Assembly (NCBI GenBank): GCA_021604765.1 | Contig: BQJP01000002.1 | Location: 62,001-126,000, forward strand | Length of the DNA stretch: 64,000 nucleotides | From: Thermodesulfobacteriota bacterium | GTDB lineage: Bacteria > Desulfobacterota_D > UBA1144 > Nemesobacterales > UBA2774 | Direction of reading: 5' to 3' | Shown: positions 1-8,413 of the stretch, piece by piece | How positions within the stretch are numbered: the stretch's first letter is position 1 | Layout: each line of letters opens with the position of its first letter | Position numbers and translations under genes: made by a program | The notes under the pieces: model-generated | Told to the model about the DNA's origin: nothing | Database searches by the model: none | What the model saw: the letters and a program-made list of their open reading frames with translations, nothing else

Positions 1-486
1 CTGCTTGCCTGTAACCTTCACAGAATGCATGGAGCCATCTTTACTCTTAAACTTGATTTTGTCACCGTCAACCTCAGTAACTCTACCCTTTACTGTAGTT
101 GTATTTGCAAGATCGGGTAAATCTACATCTGGCATATCTAGATCTACAGCCCAAGGCTCTGCTACTTTAGAGATCGCATAAGGTTTAGCGTTTCTAGACA
201 TTACTACAACTCTATCCCCTACTTCAAGGGTTTCGACTTGTAATTCTTGCATATCCTGGAATCCAGTAACATTGACTTTATGCATATTACCGTCTTCGTC
301 TTTAACCGTAATTGAATCTCCGTCTATGGCAGTCACTTTTCCGGATACATCACCATATTCATTTGTATCATTGCTTACTTCTGCCGTAGCTGCTGAATCT
401 TTACTGTGATCTTCGTCTGCAAAGGAATTTACTCCATAAACGAGAAATCCCATTACTAAAATAGTGGATAAAATGATTTTACTCAT
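1..486 (-). CDS. Secreted protein with tandem ~35-residue beta-rich repeats (C-terminus off the window)
   Basis: The frame stays open from an ATG at 486 to the window edge, so the C-terminus is missing; at least 162 residues are present. A GGAGGTGAT ribosome site lies just upstream of the ATG. Residues 1-23 look like a signal peptide ending near SFA-DED. Two similar units follow, each of the form G-x-V-T-x-[IV]-D-G-D-x-I-x-x-K-x-x-D-G-x-M-H-x-V-x-V-T-G. They are joined by a stretch with VDLDMPDVDLPDL-type acidic/proline repeats. This resembles small secreted OB-like or DUF5666-like proteins, but I cannot name the family. A sigma54-type promoter lies about 37 bases upstream, so it probably belongs to the envelope-stress set next to it. 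Confidence 0.8.
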   Translation of the reverse strand, partial: MSKIILSTILVMGFLVYGVNSFADEDHSKDSAATAEVSNDTNEYGDVSGKVTAIDGDSITVKDEDGNMHKVNVTGFQDMQELQVETLEVGDRVVVMSRNAKPYAISKVAEPWAVDLDMPDVDLPDLANTTTVKGRVTEVDGDKIKFKSKDGSMHSVKVTGKQ

Positions 487-522
487 ATTTATCACCTCCG
501 TAATTTTGATATTTAAGTAAAG

Positions 523-538
523 TGCAACAAGCATGCCA
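523..538 (-). promoter_or_regulatory. sigma54 (-24/-12) promoter P1
   Basis: On the minus strand this reads TGGCAT-GCTTG-TTGCA, matching the TGGCAC-N5-TTGCA sigma54 consensus at all but one position, with correct GG-to-GC spacing. The expected start of transcription is near 512, giving a leader of about 26 bases that contains the ribosome site of the gene starting at 486. Confidence 0.75.
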
Positions 539-779
539 CTTTGTATTTGATGTGATATTTGCTGTGATAACAGTAGTTTCAGAATATATACGGGAGTTAG
601 AAAAAAGGTGATTCCAATATTTGTAGGATCTTTAACAGTTGTATATGTGTATATGTGATCAAAAATAATCTAGATAATGGGCAGATCACAATTCAACATA
701 TCTAATACAAATATGAGATATAAAAATTGAGTTCGCATTAAAGCACAATGAAAATGGGGAAATTTTTAATGTGGTAAAA

Positions 780-795
780 TGGTATATATTTTGCA
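780..795 (+). promoter_or_regulatory. sigma54-like (-24/-12) promoter P2
   Basis: Reads TGGTAT-ATATT-TTGCA, the same variant as P5. GG and GC are correctly spaced. Its predicted start point (about 806) is only some 5 bases before the ATG at 811, so either the message is nearly leaderless or this match is not used. It is the weakest of the six sites for that reason. Confidence 0.5.
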
Positions 796-810
796 TAACA
801 ACTGACGTAT

Positions 811-1866
811 ATGAAAATACTACTACTATCACTAGCATCTATTCTAGTTTTCGTGACTATACTACCCTTGGTTCACCATGAGGCATGGTGGATACGTATA
901 TTTGACTTCCCGAGAACTCAGATTGCCATAATCGGGATCTTTATACTTGCAATATTCTTAATTTTTTACTTCAATGGCAATTTCGTTGAAATTTCAGTTC
1001 TATTAGCGCTGTTATTAAGTGTAGCTTACCAAATCTACAGTATGTATCCATATACGTCTATTTCGGCAAAACAAGTCTTAGATAGAGAGATTATTGATCC
1101 AGATAGAAGCTTCAGCATTTTGGTTGCAAACATATATATCAAAAACAAAAATCCTGTAATGTTTATTGAGACAGTCAAAGAATATGATCCAGATATAATA
1201 TGCATTCTCGAACCTGACAAATGGTGGCAAGATCAATTAAGTGTTCTAGATGATAAATACTCTTATTCTGTCAAACGTCCCTCTGATGATACTTACGGTT
1301 TAATCTTTTATACAAAATTAAAACCAATTTTTGCTGAAATAAATTATATTGTAGAAGATAATATTCCCTCTGTTCAATCTGTTTTGGAATTAAAGTCTGG
1401 AGACCTAATTGAATTTTACTGTCTACACCCTAACCCTCCCAATCCAAAATTCGCGGATGATACAACTGAGCGCGATGCGGAACTTCTAATTGTTGGCAAA
1501 AAAGCAAATGAGTCTTCAAAACCTGTTATCGTAGCGGGAGACTTAAATGATGTGGCATGGTCTTATACCACCAAACTATTCCAGCAAATCAGTGGGCTGC
1601 TTGATCCGAGAATTGGTAGAGGGTTTTACAACACATTTCACGCGAAAATACCTATATTACGTTTTCCCTTGGATCATGTTTTCGTATCCAAATCTTTTCG
1701 TTTAATCAAACTAGTGCGATTGTCTGATATAAATTCTGATCACTTTCCAATCTATGCTGAATTAAGTTATGAACCAGAAAATAGTGCTGAACAGGAAAAA
1801 AGGGATTATGAAGCAGGGAAAGAAGACAAAAAAGAAGCTCAAGAAAAAATTGATAAAGCCGAATAA
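811..1866 (+). CDS. Membrane-anchored endonuclease/exonuclease/phosphatase family protein
   Basis: 351 residues. Three hydrophobic segments (about 3-22, 36-54, 59-76) anchor a C-terminal EEP (DNase I-like) hydrolase domain. Catalytic-type motifs are visible: N107 (SILVANIY), E134 (ICILEPD), H206, GDLND with D244 and N246, LDHV at 288-289, and SDH at 309-311. This is the layout of YafD-like proteins, whose substrate is unknown; phosphodiester or phosphoester hydrolysis is the expected chemistry. The tail after residue 320 is a charged, probably coiled or disordered Lys/Glu-rich stretch. No strong ribosome site precedes the ATG. A sigma54-like promoter lies immediately upstream, tying it to the surrounding regulon. 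Confidence 0.85.
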   Translation: MKILLLSLASILVFVTILPLVHHEAWWIRIFDFPRTQIAIIGIFILAIFLIFYFNGNFVEISVLLALLLSVAYQIYSMYPYTSISAKQVLDREIIDPDRSFSILVANIYIKNKNPVMFIETVKEYDPDIICILEPDKWWQDQLSVLDDKYSYSVKRPSDDTYGLIFYTKLKPIFAEINYIVEDNIPSVQSVLELKSGDLIEFYCLHPNPPNPKFADDTTERDAELLIVGKKANESSKPVIVAGDLNDVAWSYTTKLFQQISGLLDPRIGRGFYNTFHAKIPILRFPLDHVFVSKSFRLIKLVRLSDINSDHFPIYAELSYEPENSAEQEKRDYEAGKEDKKEAQEKIDKAE

Positions 1867-1899
1867 TCAGCGAATTAGATTACCTTAATTAAAAGAAAG

Positions 1900-2394
1900 T
1901 TATTTGAGAAAGGGGTTTACTCTCCTAGTAGCAATTCGTAAAAGTTTTCTGTCTGATCTTATGTCTTCATCCAAAGAATTATCTAACAATTCCGCCACAT
2001 ATTGTTTGTCTAGCAACTTAGCGTACGTTTTGAGTAATCTATAAGTAGCAATTTTATAATGTAGGGCTCTTTGTATTGTACCTATTAATGCAGCATCAAC
2101 CACATTTGGCTGAGTGCGGCCTGATTTCGAAACAATTTCTTGAGCTTCCTCAAGAATTCCCTCCATTCCTTTGCTCTTCTTCCCTTTCTTATTGAATTTC
2201 AAATCTTCAAAGACGCTCTCAAGGTTCAATATATGCACCTTGCTTCTTTCCAATAGTTCTTGTATTGCTTTTCTTAGATCAGGATCAGCAGCAACTTTAT
2301 GGAATTTCACCATAGCTTTAACTATTTGCTTTTCCGTATTATAAAGATATTGCAGATCCGTCTCTAGTAGATCATTGAGTATATTTTTTTTCAT
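1900..2394 (-). CDS. Ferritin-like DUF892 (YciF/YciE-type) protein, copy 1
   Basis: 164 residues from the ATG at 2394, which has a GAGG site seven bases upstream; an in-frame ATG two codons earlier overlaps that site. The helical sequence with LYNTEKQIVKAM near the start and GKKSKGMEGILEEAQEI in the middle is characteristic of the DUF892 four-helix ferritin-like family, which is linked to stress response in enterobacteria. A second copy lies at 10742-11260 with the same KGKKSKG-x-EG core. It is the last gene of a minus-strand series (DUF1328, hypothetical, CsbD, DUF3309, this gene) that may be read from promoter P3. Metal binding is not proven by sequence. Confidence 0.85.
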   Translation of the reverse strand: MKKNILNDLLETDLQYLYNTEKQIVKAMVKFHKVAADPDLRKAIQELLERSKVHILNLESVFEDLKFNKKGKKSKGMEGILEEAQEIVSKSGRTQPNVVDAALIGTIQRALHYKIATYRLLKTYAKLLDKQYVAELLDNSLDEDIRSDRKLLRIATRRVNPFLK

Positions 2395-2519
2395 ATTCAT
2401 GCCTCATTTTAATTTTCAATCGCAATTATATAATACATTGTTAGTATTAATAAATACTTTTAACGTCATATACTCTAATTACTAAAATCTTAGCCTGCTC
2501 ACTTCAAAAAATAAACTTA

Positions 2520-2672
2520 CTAGATACGGCCTAATAGCACTAAAACTAAAACAATAATTAAAATAGTACCGATTATCCCACCCGGACCGTAACCCCAGCT
2601 TTTACTATAGCCCCAACTTGGTAACGCACCCACTAGCAACAATACTAATATAACCAACAATATAAGTCCCAT
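2520..2672 (-). CDS. DUF3309 family small membrane protein
   Basis: 50 residues, too short for usual ORF cut-offs. The ATG at 2672 is preceded by a perfect AGGAGG. The layout is hydrophobic segment (2-16), a short loop ALPSWGYSKSWGYGPGG, second hydrophobic segment (33-47) and a terminal GRI. The W-x-Y-S-x-x-W-G-Y-G-P-x-G loop and the LLLG-R-I end are typical of DUF3309, a family of tiny two-helix membrane proteins common near stress genes and of unknown function. Confidence 0.88.
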   Translation of the reverse strand: MGLILLVILVLLLVGALPSWGYSKSWGYGPGGIIGTILIIVLVLVLLGRI

Positions 2673-2737
2673 TGTATTCCTCCTATAAAAATTTTAATTG
2701 AATAACTCAGCTCCTAATATAAGTTCTCAGAATAAAC

Positions 2738-2782
2738 TCTGCCCTTTCCTCCAATATAACTATCTCTAAAAGAAAGGGCAGA
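2738..2782 (-). terminator. Inverted repeat after csbD, possible terminator or processing hairpin
   Basis: Perfect 11-bp arms, TCTGCCCTTTC at 2738-2748 and GAAAGGGCAGA at 2772-2782, with a 23-base loop. It lies about 35 bases downstream of the csbD stop on the minus strand. There is no clean T-run, so it may stabilise the csbD end or partly terminate rather than being a strong intrinsic terminator. Confidence 0.45.
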
Positions 2783-2815
2783 ATGAGGTATGGCTTATTA
2801 GGCCGTCAAGCTGTA

Positions 2816-3013
2816 TTAAACATCCTTTGACCATTCATCCGTTAATTTCTCTGCTTCTTCTTTCGTATATCCATATTTTTCCTGTAGCTTTCCTACGAAT
2901 TGATCCCGCTTTCCTTCTATTACATCTAAATCGTCATCAGTAAGCTTGCCCCATTTCTCTTTGGCCTTCCCTTTTAACTGGTTCCAATTGCCTTCAATTT
3001 GTTCCCAATTCAT
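2816..3013 (-). CDS. csbD: CsbD family stress protein
   Basis: 65 residues, full length for the family. It begins MNWEQIEGNWNQLKGKAKE and continues with KWGKLTDDDLDVIEGKRDQ and a Y-G-Y-T-K-E-E-A-E end, the CsbD signature. CsbD-type proteins are small soluble helical proteins induced by general stress in many bacteria; the molecular role is unknown. An AGGAGGTGAT ribosome site precedes the ATG. It lies in the minus-strand run of small stress proteins downstream of promoter P3. Confidence 0.93.
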   Translation of the reverse strand: MNWEQIEGNWNQLKGKAKEKWGKLTDDDLDVIEGKRDQFVGKLQEKYGYTKEEAEKLTDEWSKDV

Positions 3014-3032
3014 TACTTATCACCTCCTTGAT

Positions 3033-3233
3033 TTATAATATGATTTTTTGTTTGGTTTCTGCACCGCGAAATTTGTGAACTCCTCGAGTTTCCTTAATCA
3101 GTTTCTTGCATTTATTTAAATCAGCTTTTTCAGATGTAAGGTAGTTTTTGTCTCCATACTTACATAGCTCTATTAGCTCTTTAAGCTCTGAAACAATTTC
3201 TCTTCTTTTATCAAGAACTGTGGATTCTCTCAT
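3033..3233 (-). CDS. Small charged hypothetical protein
   Basis: 66 residues from the ATG at 3233, chosen because GGGAG lies just upstream; a longer frame would need a TTG start overlapping that site. It is mostly helical and charged (E-S-T-V-L-D-K-R-R-E-I-V-S-E-L-K-E-L), with two Cys, no membrane segment and no signal peptide. I do not recognise the family. It lies 19 bases before csbD and 36 bases after the DUF1328 gene, so it is probably co-transcribed with them. Confidence 0.6.
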   Translation of the reverse strand: MRESTVLDKRREIVSELKELIELCKYGDKNYLTSEKADLNKCKKLIKETRGVHKFRGAETKQKIIL

Positions 3234-3269
3234 AACTACTCCCAAAAGAACTAAGAAATGAAGAAATGC

Positions 3270-3434
3270 TTATGTGACTCCGCGTTTTCCAAAAATCAGT
3301 GATATTACAAATAAAACCAGAAAAATAATAAAAAATATTTTTGCAATACCAGCGGATGCCCCAGCTATGCCACTAAAACCAAGTATCGCAGCCACAATCG
3401 CAATAACTAAAAATCCAATAGCAAGATTAAGCAC
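3270..3434 (-). CDS. DUF1328 family small membrane protein
   Basis: 54 residues from a GTG at 3434, with a GGGGGT stretch about 7 bases upstream. The sequence is almost all hydrophobic: first helix [19 protein letters not shown], a glycine/alanine turn [12 protein letters not shown], second helix [18 protein letters not shown]. This is the DUF1328 (YtjA-like) pattern. Function is unknown. It is the first gene behind sigma54 promoter P3 (leader about 44 bases) and likely heads a five-gene stress operon reaching to 1900. Confidence 0.9.
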   Translation of the reverse strand: MLNLAIGFLVIAIVAAILGFSGIAGASAGIAKIFFIIFLVLFVISLIFGKRGVT

Positions 3435-3488
3435 AATTAATACCCCCTGTAGAATTAACCAAATTAGGCTTTGTGTAGTTACTATTAT

Positions 3489-3504
3489 TGCAATGTACGT
3501 GCCA
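3489..3504 (-). promoter_or_regulatory. sigma54 (-24/-12) promoter P3
   Basis: The minus strand reads TGGCAC-GTACA-TTGCA, a perfect match to the sigma54 core consensus. It lies 55 bases upstream of the DUF1328 start and faces away from P4. Confidence 0.85.
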
Positions 3505-3721
3505 ACTTTGAGTATTAATTAAATGGAATAATTACAGAGATTTATATTTAGAGTAGTGAAGCAGTTTGATGCCGTTACTGAATATTCAACTGTTTATATT
3601 GTATGAATATCTTCAATATCGCAGAATACATTGAATATAGAACCCATACTTAAAGTTTGAAAAACAAATGTCATCCTTTTATCATTGCAGATTTCAATAA
3701 TAACTTAGGAAAACTCGATCT

Positions 3722-3737
3722 TGGCACCATTGTTGCA
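3722..3737 (+). promoter_or_regulatory. sigma54 (-24/-12) promoter P4
   Basis: Reads TGGCAC-CATTG-TTGCA, a perfect core match. The predicted start is near 3748, with a leader of about 62 bases before the kinase gene. This implies that the kinase-activator pair controls its own transcription. Confidence 0.85.
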
Positions 3738-3809
3738 ATTAATACTGCTTAATACTATTCTTAGAATGGCAAATAATCGATAATTATCAATACTTTTTGA
3801 GGAAGACTT

Positions 3810-5129
3810 TTGACACTCGACAAACAAATTACAATTGGTTTCCTAATCATGCTCGCAATTATAGTCATGGTAAGTGCTGTATGCATGTACAGCATTAGTG
3901 AGCTCAAGAATACGAGAACAACGATTGGAGAAGAGCAGTTTAGCTTTTCTGAATTAATTTCTGTGTTCAGTGAAGAAGAAAATAAGAAAGGCGAAGCTGG
4001 ACTTACCGGTGCGAATTTGGTCGAGGCAATCAAGCTCGCTGATAATCAGATAGGTGTAGCATATATAAACATTTTTGTTGTGGCATCACTAGCCATTCTT
4101 TTTGGCGGAATTTTAACAATTATGTTCCCAAAAAGGGTTACTAGACCTATTTTAAAACTTGTGGAAGCAACTCAGAATGTAAAAGATGGAGATTACTCGT
4201 ATAGAGTTGAAAAAATAGATGGTACTGATGAGATTGCAAAACTTGTTACCTCATTTAACAAAATGTTAAATACTATAGAAATTGATCAGAATCAGCTTGA
4301 AGAAAGAAATGCTGAACTTAAAGAAAAAAACGAAGTTAATAAAAAACTCCTGGATGAAACAAGAAGCTTTAATGATAGACTCGAGAATAGGATTGATGAA
4401 GTTAAGTTTGAACTAGAGAATAAACACAAACAACTGGTAAAGAGTGAAAAACTTGCCACTATAGGAGAAATAGCAACTAAAATAGCTCATGAAATTAGAA
4501 ATCCCCTTTCGGGTATTTCGGTAGCTCTCGAAAACCTGATGAACAAAGTAAATTCCCACGAAGATAAAGAAATAACTGCAGGAATAATTTCAGAAGTTAA
4601 CAGATTAGATAAGATTATTGTTGAGCTTTTCCAGCTAGCAATTCCAAGACAACTTAAATTTGAAGAAGGAGACCCAAATGAATTAATAAACAAGGTTTGT
4701 GATCTTGTGAAGCCCAAAGCAGATTCAAAGTTAATTATGATTGAGAAAGATTTATCAGAATCTAAGCAAATGGTAAAAATGGATTATGAGCAGGTCGAAC
4801 AGGTACTAATAAATCTACTTATCAATGCTGTGGAGTCCATAAAAGGCCCCGGTGGGAACATCAAAGTGAATTCTTATTTTAATGACAGTAATTTAAAAAT
4901 AGAAATTACGGACACTGGTCAAGGAATAGATCATATTGATCAAGAAGCGATTTTCCAACCTTTCTTCTCAACCAAAGAGGCTGGAACTGGTTTAGGTCTT
5001 GCTATATCTCAAAAGATATTAGAAGCTCACAATGGGGATATAGAGATAGAAAGTGAAATAGGAAAAGGGTCAAAATTTTCCGTGATTATTCCGACAAATC
5101 TTTCAGAAAAAGATATTGCCATAGCTTAG
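3810..5129 (+). CDS. Membrane histidine kinase of an NtrC-type two-component system
   Basis: 439 residues from a TTG start at 3810 with GAGGAAG just upstream. TM1 is about residues 8-28. A short periplasmic loop (about 31-84) is followed by TM2 (about 86-106), HAMP (107-158), a coiled coil (about 160-212), the dimerisation helix with phospho-acceptor H227 in AHEIRNPL, then an ATPase domain with the N-box NLLINAVES, DTGQGID and GTGLGLAIS. The sensor loop is only some 55 residues and resembles no sensor I can name. It lies 16 bases before the response regulator. Sigma54 promoter P4 controls both genes. The signal could be membrane or envelope strain, judging from the neighbouring MscS and small membrane proteins; that is inference. 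Confidence 0.92.
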   Translation: MTLDKQITIGFLIMLAIIVMVSAVCMYSISELKNTRTTIGEEQFSFSELISVFSEEENKKGEAGLTGANLVEAIKLADNQIGVAYINIFVVASLAILFGGILTIMFPKRVTRPILKLVEATQNVKDGDYSYRVEKIDGTDEIAKLVTSFNKMLNTIEIDQNQLEERNAELKEKNEVNKKLLDETRSFNDRLENRIDEVKFELENKHKQLVKSEKLATIGEIATKIAHEIRNPLSGISVALENLMNKVNSHEDKEITAGIISEVNRLDKIIVELFQLAIPRQLKFEEGDPNELINKVCDLVKPKADSKLIMIEKDLSESKQMVKMDYEQVEQVLINLLINAVESIKGPGGNIKVNSYFNDSNLKIEITDTGQGIDHIDQEAIFQPFFSTKEAGTGLGLAISQKILEAHNGDIEIESEIGKGSKFSVIIPTNLSEKDIAIA

Positions 5130-5145
5130 AAAAGACAGATATTAA

Positions 5146-6522
5146 ATGACAAAAAATATACTACTAATAGATGACGAAAAATATTTTAACAAAAACCTGG
5201 CGACAAACCTGAGAGAAGAAGGATATAACGTCACCAGCGCTTTTACTGGTGAGGAAGGGTTGGTCTACGCCAAAGAAAGCCCGGCGGAAATCACTATAAT
5301 AGATTTAAAACTCCCCGATATGGACGGAATTGAACTTCTAAAAAAAATTAAGAAAATCAACCCTAGTACAACAAGTATTCTAATAACAGCTCACGGTTAT
5401 GTACAGGCGGCTGTCTCTGCAATGCGTCATGGAGCTTATGATTTTATTGAGAAGCCTTTCCCAACAGACAAACTAAAACTAGTAATCAAAAACGCTTTAA
5501 ACACAGCTGATCTAAAAAAAACGGTTGGAGTAACAACCAAATTAGTCAGTAGTCAATATGGGTTTGACTCACTTATAGGAAGTAGCAAACCAATACAAGA
5601 TGTAATTGAGCTATTAAAGAAACTGTCACAGAGTGACACAAAAATGGTGTTGATTACAGGGGATACAGGTACAGGTAAAGGACTTGCAACTAAAGTTCTT
5701 CACTATAATGGACTAAGGGCTGAAAAACCTTTAATAGAAATGAACTGCGCTGCAATCCCTGAGAACCTACTTGAAAGTGAGCTTTTTGGATATGAAGCTG
5801 GAGCTTTTACAGACGCCAGAAAAGCAAGATCGGGAATACTAGAAGACGCGGATAAGGGAACTATTTTGCTAGATGAAATAGGGGATATGACTTTAAACCT
5901 TCAAGCCAAGTTGATTAAAGTTATAGAAGAAAGATCATTCAGAAGACTGGGCGGCAAAAAAGATATAAGCGTAGATGTACAGATTGTCGCAGCAACTAAT
6001 AGAGATTTAAAAGAGGAAGTTAAAGAAGGGAATTTTAGAGAGGATCTGTATCACCGCTTAAATGTTATCAGTTTTGAAATGCCCTCCTTAAGAAGCAGGA
6101 AAGAAGATATTGTAGAGCTTACAGACCACTTCATAGGATATTTCAATTTTGAGTTAAAGAAAAAAGTATCTATTGTCCCTGTTGAAATGAGGAGAACTTT
6201 CCAAAGTTATGATTGGCCTGGAAATATAAGGGAACTAAGAAGCACGATTGAGAGAGCTATGATTTTAAGTGATGGAAATGAACTTAATACGAAATATATA
6301 CAGATTGAAACCAATGATGAAGATATCAAAATAGAAAACAGAGACTCTAAAATGAACTTAGAGATTTCACTAGAAGATGCTTCTCTCGATAAAATAGAAG
6401 AAACAATAATAAAAGAATGCTTGGAGCTAAATAATTGGAATCAAACTAAAACAGCTAAGATGCTCGGTATTAACAGACAGATTCTTCGTTATCGCATGAA
6501 GAAAATGGGTCTATTGAATTAA
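5146..6522 (+). CDS. Sigma54-dependent response regulator (NtrC/AtoC/ZraR type)
   Basis: 458 residues. The receiver domain (1-120) has D9/D10, phospho-acceptor D53, T81 and K103. The AAA+ domain has Walker A GDTGTGKG (172-179), a sigma54-contact loop reading GAFTDA (219-224) instead of GAFTGA, and Walker B TILLDEIGD (239-247). A Fis-type helix-turn-helix closes the protein (NQTKTAKMLGINRQILRYRM). It should be phosphorylated by the adjacent kinase and open complexes at -24/-12 promoters, of which five lie within 6 kb. The Gly-to-Asp change in the contact loop occurs in some natural activators as far as I recall, so activity is expected but not certain. Confidence 0.95.
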   Translation: MTKNILLIDDEKYFNKNLATNLREEGYNVTSAFTGEEGLVYAKESPAEITIIDLKLPDMDGIELLKKIKKINPSTTSILITAHGYVQAAVSAMRHGAYDFIEKPFPTDKLKLVIKNALNTADLKKTVGVTTKLVSSQYGFDSLIGSSKPIQDVIELLKKLSQSDTKMVLITGDTGTGKGLATKVLHYNGLRAEKPLIEMNCAAIPENLLESELFGYEAGAFTDARKARSGILEDADKGTILLDEIGDMTLNLQAKLIKVIEERSFRRLGGKKDISVDVQIVAATNRDLKEEVKEGNFREDLYHRLNVISFEMPSLRSRKEDIVELTDHFIGYFNFELKKKVSIVPVEMRRTFQSYDWPGNIRELRSTIERAMILSDGNELNTKYIQIETNDEDIKIENRDSKMNLEISLEDASLDKIEETIIKECLELNNWNQTKTAKMLGINRQILRYRMKKMGLLN

Positions 6523-6561
6523 AGTTCTACAATATGCAAAACTTTCCTAAATAAATCCTTA

Positions 6562-7449
6562 TTAATCTTTAACCCCATCATCTTTATCTATCAATTTAAT
6601 AGGTATTGGAAGCTTCTCATTATAAACTTTAAGCTCCAAAATGTCTGCAGGCATGGTAATTTTATTTTCAATCAGCGCTTTCTTCGTTTCATCCATAACT
6701 TCGGTTTTAATCTGCAAGTCGTCCTTTGAATGATCAAATGTGTCTGTCCAGAAATAAACCGTCAAATTGATTGTACTAGTCGAAAGCTCATTAACATGCA
6801 CATCAGGTTTGTTCTCACCATCTAGTACTCCATCCACTGACTTGATCGCATTCACAATTATCTCTATCGCATGCTTTATATCATCGTCATAATCAATTCC
6901 CACAACAAATTCGTATCTTAAATATCCATCTCTTGTGTAATTTATCAGAGGATTTTTAAGAACCATTGCATTTGGAACATAAACATCTTTTCCATCAAAT
7001 GTTTTTATATGAGTATTCCTTAAATCAAGCGCTCTCACTATTCCATAAATATCTCCAGTTTCTACTTTATCTCCAATGTTGTAGGGTCTACTAAAAGCTA
7101 AAATAATACCGGCCAGAAAATTTTCGCCTATATCCTTAAAAGCAAAACCAATAATAATGGCGGATACACCTGCGCCAGCAATTAAACCACCAGCTATTCC
7201 ACCCAAACCAAGAACAAACATGCATAATATGAGACCTGCAACTATAAATGACCATCTCGCAACTCTCCCCATAAATCGAATAATTAGCGGGTCATCCATG
7301 CGCAGAGACGCCGCACCTCTGACCAATTGGCTAAGCTTTGAAGCAATTATTAACACTATCATGAAAATGATTACAGCAATTGCAATCTTAGGTAAAAGGA
7401 AAAGAAATGTTTGCCAATAGCTTTCCAAAATCTCAATCATATTTTCCAA
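6562..7449 (-). CDS. MscS family mechanosensitive channel, copy 2
   Basis: 295 residues. TM segments at about 17-40 and 66-84, then the pore helix region AGAGVSAIIIGFAFKDIGENFLAG, followed by the MscS beta domain (FSRPYNIGDKVETGDIYGIV, VYVPNAMVLKNPL) and a mixed alpha/beta cytosolic domain. This is a small-conductance channel releasing solutes upon hypo-osmotic shock. It follows the other MscS gene by 12 bases, so the two are co-transcribed. It is the last gene of the run lipoprotein, DUF883, MscS, MscS behind sigma54 promoter P5. Confidence 0.93.
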   Translation of the reverse strand: MENMIEILESYWQTFLFLLPKIAIAVIIFMIVLIIASKLSQLVRGAASLRMDDPLIIRFMGRVARWSFIVAGLILCMFVLGLGGIAGGLIAGAGVSAIIIGFAFKDIGENFLAGIILAFSRPYNIGDKVETGDIYGIVRALDLRNTHIKTFDGKDVYVPNAMVLKNPLINYTRDGYLRYEFVVGIDYDDDIKHAIEIIVNAIKSVDGVLDGENKPDVHVNELSTSTINLTVYFWTDTFDHSKDDLQIKTEVMDETKKALIENKITMPADILELKVYNEKLPIPIKLIDKDDGVKD

Positions 7450-7461
7450 TTCTTATTACTC

Positions 7462-8352
7462 CTATTTTGCTCCATCAGACTTCTCTTCTGAACTCAGAGT
7501 ATGCAAGGGTTCCTTAAAAGTAAGGGTTCTGTAAGGGAATGGAATTTCTATTCCAGCTTCGTCTAGTGCCCGCTTTACAGAAGCTACTACTTCATCACGT
7601 GATTGTCTTATTGCTAGAGGGCTAGAACCAGTCCACCAAGTAACCTCAAAATCAATACTACTAGCTCCGAAAGCTTGAGCAAAAATCTGTACTTCTTTAT
7701 CACTATCTACGGAGTCTAGCTTGTCTACAGCTTTATAGATTACTTCACGTGCTTTATCTATGTCTTCACCATATGCAACTCCGCACATTATAGTTATGCG
7801 TCTGCGTTCTAAATCAGTCCTAACTTTCACCGGATTTTTGAAGAGCATAGCATTTGGTAGAACAATTCTCTGACCATCTACTCGCCTTATGTTGGTATCC
7901 CTTATATTTATATCTTCTACAAAACCTTCCATATCCTCACATTCGATGAAGTCTCCGAGCTGAAATGGTTCTCTTAATAATATTAAAATCCCAGCGAGGA
8001 AATTTTCAAAAATATCCTTAAATGCAAAGCCAATAGCTATAGAGCTAAGACCAACAACTGTTAAAAGCTTAGCTGGTGTAAAATCTGGAAAGACAATAAC
8101 AGCTGCAACTAGAAGTCCAATAAACCATACTGTTATGTAAACCAGTTTGTTCAGTAACTCAATTATTGATGTACGTAAACGTAGTCGTCTTAAAAAGGAT
8201 CTTAATATTTTGTATATAACTTTATTTACAAGCCAGGTTATCAATAATACAACAAAAGCAATAAGAAGAATAGGAAGGTGAGACAGAAAGCTTTCCCCCA
8301 TTTTCATTACACTTCTCAGTATTATGTTTAGTGCATCCATAGTTGAGTTCAT
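7462..8352 (-). CDS. MscS family mechanosensitive channel, copy 1
   Basis: 296 residues. TM1 about 24-46, TM2 about 68-88, pore helix around VGLSSIAIGFAFKDIFENFL, beta domain LREPFQLGDFIECEDMEGFV with VLPNAMLFKNPV, and the usual C-terminal domain ending EIPFPYRTL, a typical YnaI/YbdG-style end. The two MscS proteins share architecture but are clearly diverged, so they may gate at different tensions or form distinct heptamers. It lies 61 bases after the DUF883 gene on the same strand. Confidence 0.94.
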   Translation of the reverse strand: MNSTMDALNIILRSVMKMGESFLSHLPILLIAFVVLLITWLVNKVIYKILRSFLRRLRLRTSIIELLNKLVYITVWFIGLLVAAVIVFPDFTPAKLLTVVGLSSIAIGFAFKDIFENFLAGILILLREPFQLGDFIECEDMEGFVEDINIRDTNIRRVDGQRIVLPNAMLFKNPVKVRTDLERRRITIMCGVAYGEDIDKAREVIYKAVDKLDSVDSDKEVQIFAQAFGASSIDFEVTWWTGSSPLAIRQSRDEVVASVKRALDEAGIEIPFPYRTLTFKEPLHTLSSEEKSDGAK

Positions 8353-8413
8353 TTAGATATTTAGACTATCACGAAAGCAATATATAGTTAAATCTGTTTC
8401 CACAACTAAAATA

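Larger units (their letters stand above)
487..810. other. Divergent promoter region, 324 bases, no gene
   Basis: It contains two outward-facing sigma54-like promoters (523-538 minus, 780-795 plus). Between them lie a tandem TATATGTG repeat (about 642-657), an inverted repeat TGTGATC (654-660) / GATCACA (684-690), and an ATTCAACA word at 691-698 that also occurs near promoter P5. These are candidate upstream sites for the activator. No open frame of note. Confidence 0.5.
3435..3809. other. Divergent sigma54 promoter region, 375 bases, no gene
   Basis: Holds two perfect sigma54 cores facing outward (P3 and P4) with about 217 bases between them. Within that interval TGAATAT recurs: a perfect palindrome TGAATATTCA near 3577, TGAATATCTTCA near 3604, and TTGAATATAG near 3632. 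These are candidate activator sites serving both promoters. Confidence 0.6.

Noticed and set aside
3274..3522. 82-residue plus-strand open frame
   Set aside because: It is the antisense shadow of the DUF1328 gene, whose product on the minus strand has the clear family pattern and a sigma54 promoter.
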